From HyVt-560 sp964577195 (lineage in GTDB: Bacteria; Pseudomonadota; Gammaproteobacteria; UWMA-0217): 16,575 bases of DNA. The stretch is from positions 1 to 16,575 of the forward strand of contig CAZNYF010000056.1 of the NCBI GenBank assembly GCA_964577195.1, given 5' to 3'. Both the position numbers and the translations under genes were made by a program. Each line of letters opens with the position of its first letter. The first letter of the stretch is position 1. A model generated the notes under the pieces. That model had not been told where the DNA came from. It made no database searches and worked only from the letters and a program-made list of their open reading frames with translations. Of this stretch, positions 14,802 to 16,575 are shown piece after piece.

Positions 14802-16499
14802 ATGTCGATCAACGTAAAAATTCTTGGCCTAAAAGATAACCATTCTGTCGATCCGGTGGTTGAACAAGTAGCACTGCACTACAAACGCGATACTCAAGAA
14901 TTCAAAGATAATCTCAAGGCTGCAATTGCCAATCCCAAATTGGCCAAACCCTTACTGCAAGATCTGGATCAGGTGGCGGCTAAACAGGCTTGCCAAATTC
15001 TGGAAGGATTCGGTCTTGTCTGTGAAGCGCAGGAGGAGGAAGAATTCTCCATCGCATTTGAAACCGTTGAAAAACATCATCATTGCCCCGCCTGTAATCA
15101 TGAACAACCCAAAGACGAAAGTGGTAATGATGTTTGCGTGAAATGTGGTGTGGTTGCATCTAAATATAGCGAATCCTCACAACAAAAAATTTATGCCGAA
15201 GAAAAGCAAAAGCTCGCCACCCAGCAATTAAGAAGCACCCGCGAAACAGAGCAACAACAAGCTGAACTGAAAGAAGAAAATATCCGTGATAATGTCCGCG
15301 CCCAGCTGGGATTACAAACCAAACCCAAAAACTCCCGATCAATGATGGCGCTATCCTTTGTCGCTATCGCGGCAATTGGCGGGATGGTTGCAACCCAGAC
15401 GGAATTCGTCCAATCCCTACTCTTGGCTAAAGAGACAACTCAAGCTTCTGTAGAAACAGTAGAACCCGCCGGGAAAGCACGGGTCACGATGGCAACACTA
15501 CAAGCCATCGCGTCCCAGGCGGCTCAACAAAGAGGTGTCCAACCCGTCTCCGATGCACAACGCGTTGCTACCATTGAAGCACTTGTTAACTCCGGCAGCG
15601 CAGTGATTGACACCCATCTGAATCAGCAACAATTGAGTGAAACATCCAGTGCCGTGAGCGTAGAAACTTATATACAGGCATTTGCTAACGCGAAAAAAAT
15701 CACTGACCCAACTCAAAAACTCTCTGCGATTCAAGCCATTGCAAGTAGCGCAACCAGCCAGACGCATAGTGATGTTTCGCTGGCATTGTTCGAAAAGGAG
15801 TTTCGTGGCTTCAGCTACGCAGGCACAGAAAAACTCGGTCATCAGATCGTTCACGCCTGGTTAAAGCGCGACGATGTTGACCACGCTTATCAAGCAGCAC
15901 TGCAATTTAGAGACCCCTACCAAAAATCAGAAGCACTGCGAAACATCATTCAATGGCAGGCGGCCAATCTTGATAAGCCTGACTTTTCACTCGCACTGAA
16001 ATCACTGGCGCAAATTCGCAACTCGGTAAAAGCAACCCAAAACCGGGCTCAGGTTTTGAGTACGATCTCCTATATTTACAAAATCAGCGGTCAGGAGAAC
16101 CAGGCCGAAAAATACCTGGATTTGGCATTCGGCCAGTCAGATCTCTCGTTAAGGGTAGACCACAAAATCACAGCACTGAGCCGTATTGGTGAAGACCGCC
16201 TGGCACTCAACGATACAGAATTAGGCCTGCATATTTTCGAAAACATCAAAACAATGGCGAGTGGATTGAGTAAATACAATCCGGCCAAAGCCCGTTCTTT
16301 TCACACCATCGCAATCAGCCTTGCTAAATCCGGTAATTTTCTCGATGCCCAGCAAAGTATCAATGAAATCCTCAACGCCGAAATTCGTCAGGACGCATTG
16401 ATTGAGGTTGCTCACATTGCAACCGAAGCCGACAAACTTGAAATTGCAGCAATTCTTCTGGATACCAGTACCGAGACTATTATTGTTGGTAGCAATTAA
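14802..16499 (+). CDS. Zinc-ribbon, single-span membrane protein with helical repeat domain, function unknown
   Basis: This 565-residue protein has at least four parts. Residues 1-80 form a small alpha/beta domain (NVKILGL, then helices, then ILEGFGLVCEA) like the ribosomal-L7/L12-like modules often found before zinc ribbons in proteobacterial proteins. A zinc ribbon follows, with Cys95 and Cys98 (CPAC) and Cys112 and Cys115 (CVKC), ending GVVASKYSE. Residues about 120-170 form a charged, Gln-rich coiled coil, and one hydrophobic segment lies at about 181-200. The remaining 350 residues, probably periplasmic, are alpha-helical with a TPR-like rhythm (QAALQFRDPYQKSEALRNI, IYKISGQENQAEKYLDLAF, ISLAKSGNFLDAQQSINEI). 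The ATG has AGGGA 7 bases upstream. Zinc ribbon in the cytoplasm and repeats outside would suit a scaffold or sensor, but this is inference. It appears complete. Confidence 0.85.
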   Translation: MSINVKILGLKDNHSVDPVVEQVALHYKRDTQEFKDNLKAAIANPKLAKPLLQDLDQVAAKQACQILEGFGLVCEAQEEEEFSIAFETVEKHHHCPACNHEQPKDESGNDVCVKCGVVASKYSESSQQKIYAEEKQKLATQQLRSTRETEQQQAELKEENIRDNVRAQLGLQTKPKNSRSMMALSFVAIAAIGGMVATQTEFVQSLLLAKETTQASVETVEPAGKARVTMATLQAIASQAAQQRGVQPVSDAQRVATIEALVNSGSAVIDTHLNQQQLSETSSAVSVETYIQAFANAKKITDPTQKLSAIQAIASSATSQTHSDVSLALFEKEFRGFSYAGTEKLGHQIVHAWLKRDDVDHAYQAALQFRDPYQKSEALRNIIQWQAANLDKPDFSLALKSLAQIRNSVKATQNRAQVLSTISYIYKISGQENQAEKYLDLAFGQSDLSLRVDHKITALSRIGEDRLALNDTELGLHIFENIKTMASGLSKYNPAKARSFHTIAISLAKSGNFLDAQQSINEILNAEIRQDALIEVAHIATEADKLEIAAILLDTSTETIIVGSN

Positions 16500-16540
16500 G
16501 AATTTATTGCTTAGCGTTAACCTAGTGCTCCAACAACGTT

Positions 16541-16568
16541 GCTTTGATGAGTCAGTGAGTCATCAAGC
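16541..16568 (+). terminator. Hairpin after the zinc-ribbon protein gene, possible terminator
   Basis: GC(T)TTGATGA and TCATCAAGC form a stem of nine pairs with one bulged T around a 9-base loop, 41 bases after the stop codon. No T-run follows before the window ends, so termination here is only possible. Confidence 0.35.
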
Positions 16569-16575
16569 GGTTAGA

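Noticed and set aside
1..16575. CRISPR arrays, tRNA or rRNA genes, integrases and transposases
   Set aside because: No regularly spaced repeats, cloverleaf sequences, rRNA signatures or recombinase motifs were seen on either strand.

Overview
The window is chromosomal DNA from a gammaproteobacterium with moderate GC content. The evidence is the block pyrG-kdsA-eno-ftsB-ispD-ispF, whose order is typical of that class, and a tamA-tamB pair, which implies a Gram-negative outer membrane. I cannot name the genus. No rRNA, tRNA, CRISPR array, phage gene or transposase gene is visible. Start codons are often not ATG: TTG is used or likely for the DMT transporter, tamA and ispF, and GTG for tamB and the 242-residue unknown protein.

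Layout. Bases 27-2032 hold a DMT/EamA exporter (+) and a TRAP-type solute-binding protein (-) that converge with a 4-bp overlap. Bases 2033-2206 form a divergent control region with a perfect 17-bp dyad and a TATAAT box. Bases 2207-7059 are the tamA-tamB operon, whose two genes overlap by GTGA. Bases 7060-7360 are non-coding and hold a 165-bp, almost fully self-complementary element that looks like a MITE or a processed hairpin repeat. A gene of unknown function (7361-8089) then converges on the minus-strand block ispF/ispD/ftsB (8113-9679). That block has a good sigma-70 promoter at 9801-9829. Next come eno, a partial second copy of the repeat, kdsA and pyrG (10058-13972, all minus). The right end carries a SlyD-like FKBP isomerase divergent from pyrG, and a 565-residue protein combining a small N-terminal domain, a zinc ribbon, one membrane segment and an alpha-helical repeat region.

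How the genes fit together. Most of the minus-strand block is housekeeping: CTP (pyrG), the Kdo precursor of LPS (kdsA), glycolysis (eno), the divisome (ftsB) and MEP-pathway isoprenoid precursors (ispD, ispF). With tamA-tamB, much of the window serves the cell envelope. Tight overlaps (pyrG/kdsA ATGA, ftsB/ispD 28 bp, ispD/ispF TTGA, tamA/tamB GTGA) suggest translational coupling.

The most interesting items are the inverted-repeat family with copies at 7085-7249 and 11403-11447, the dyad upstream of tamA, the metal-dependent (Cys-type) KdsA at a site where Pseudomonas has the Asn-type enzyme, and the two unassigned proteins. I see no clear new multi-gene system.
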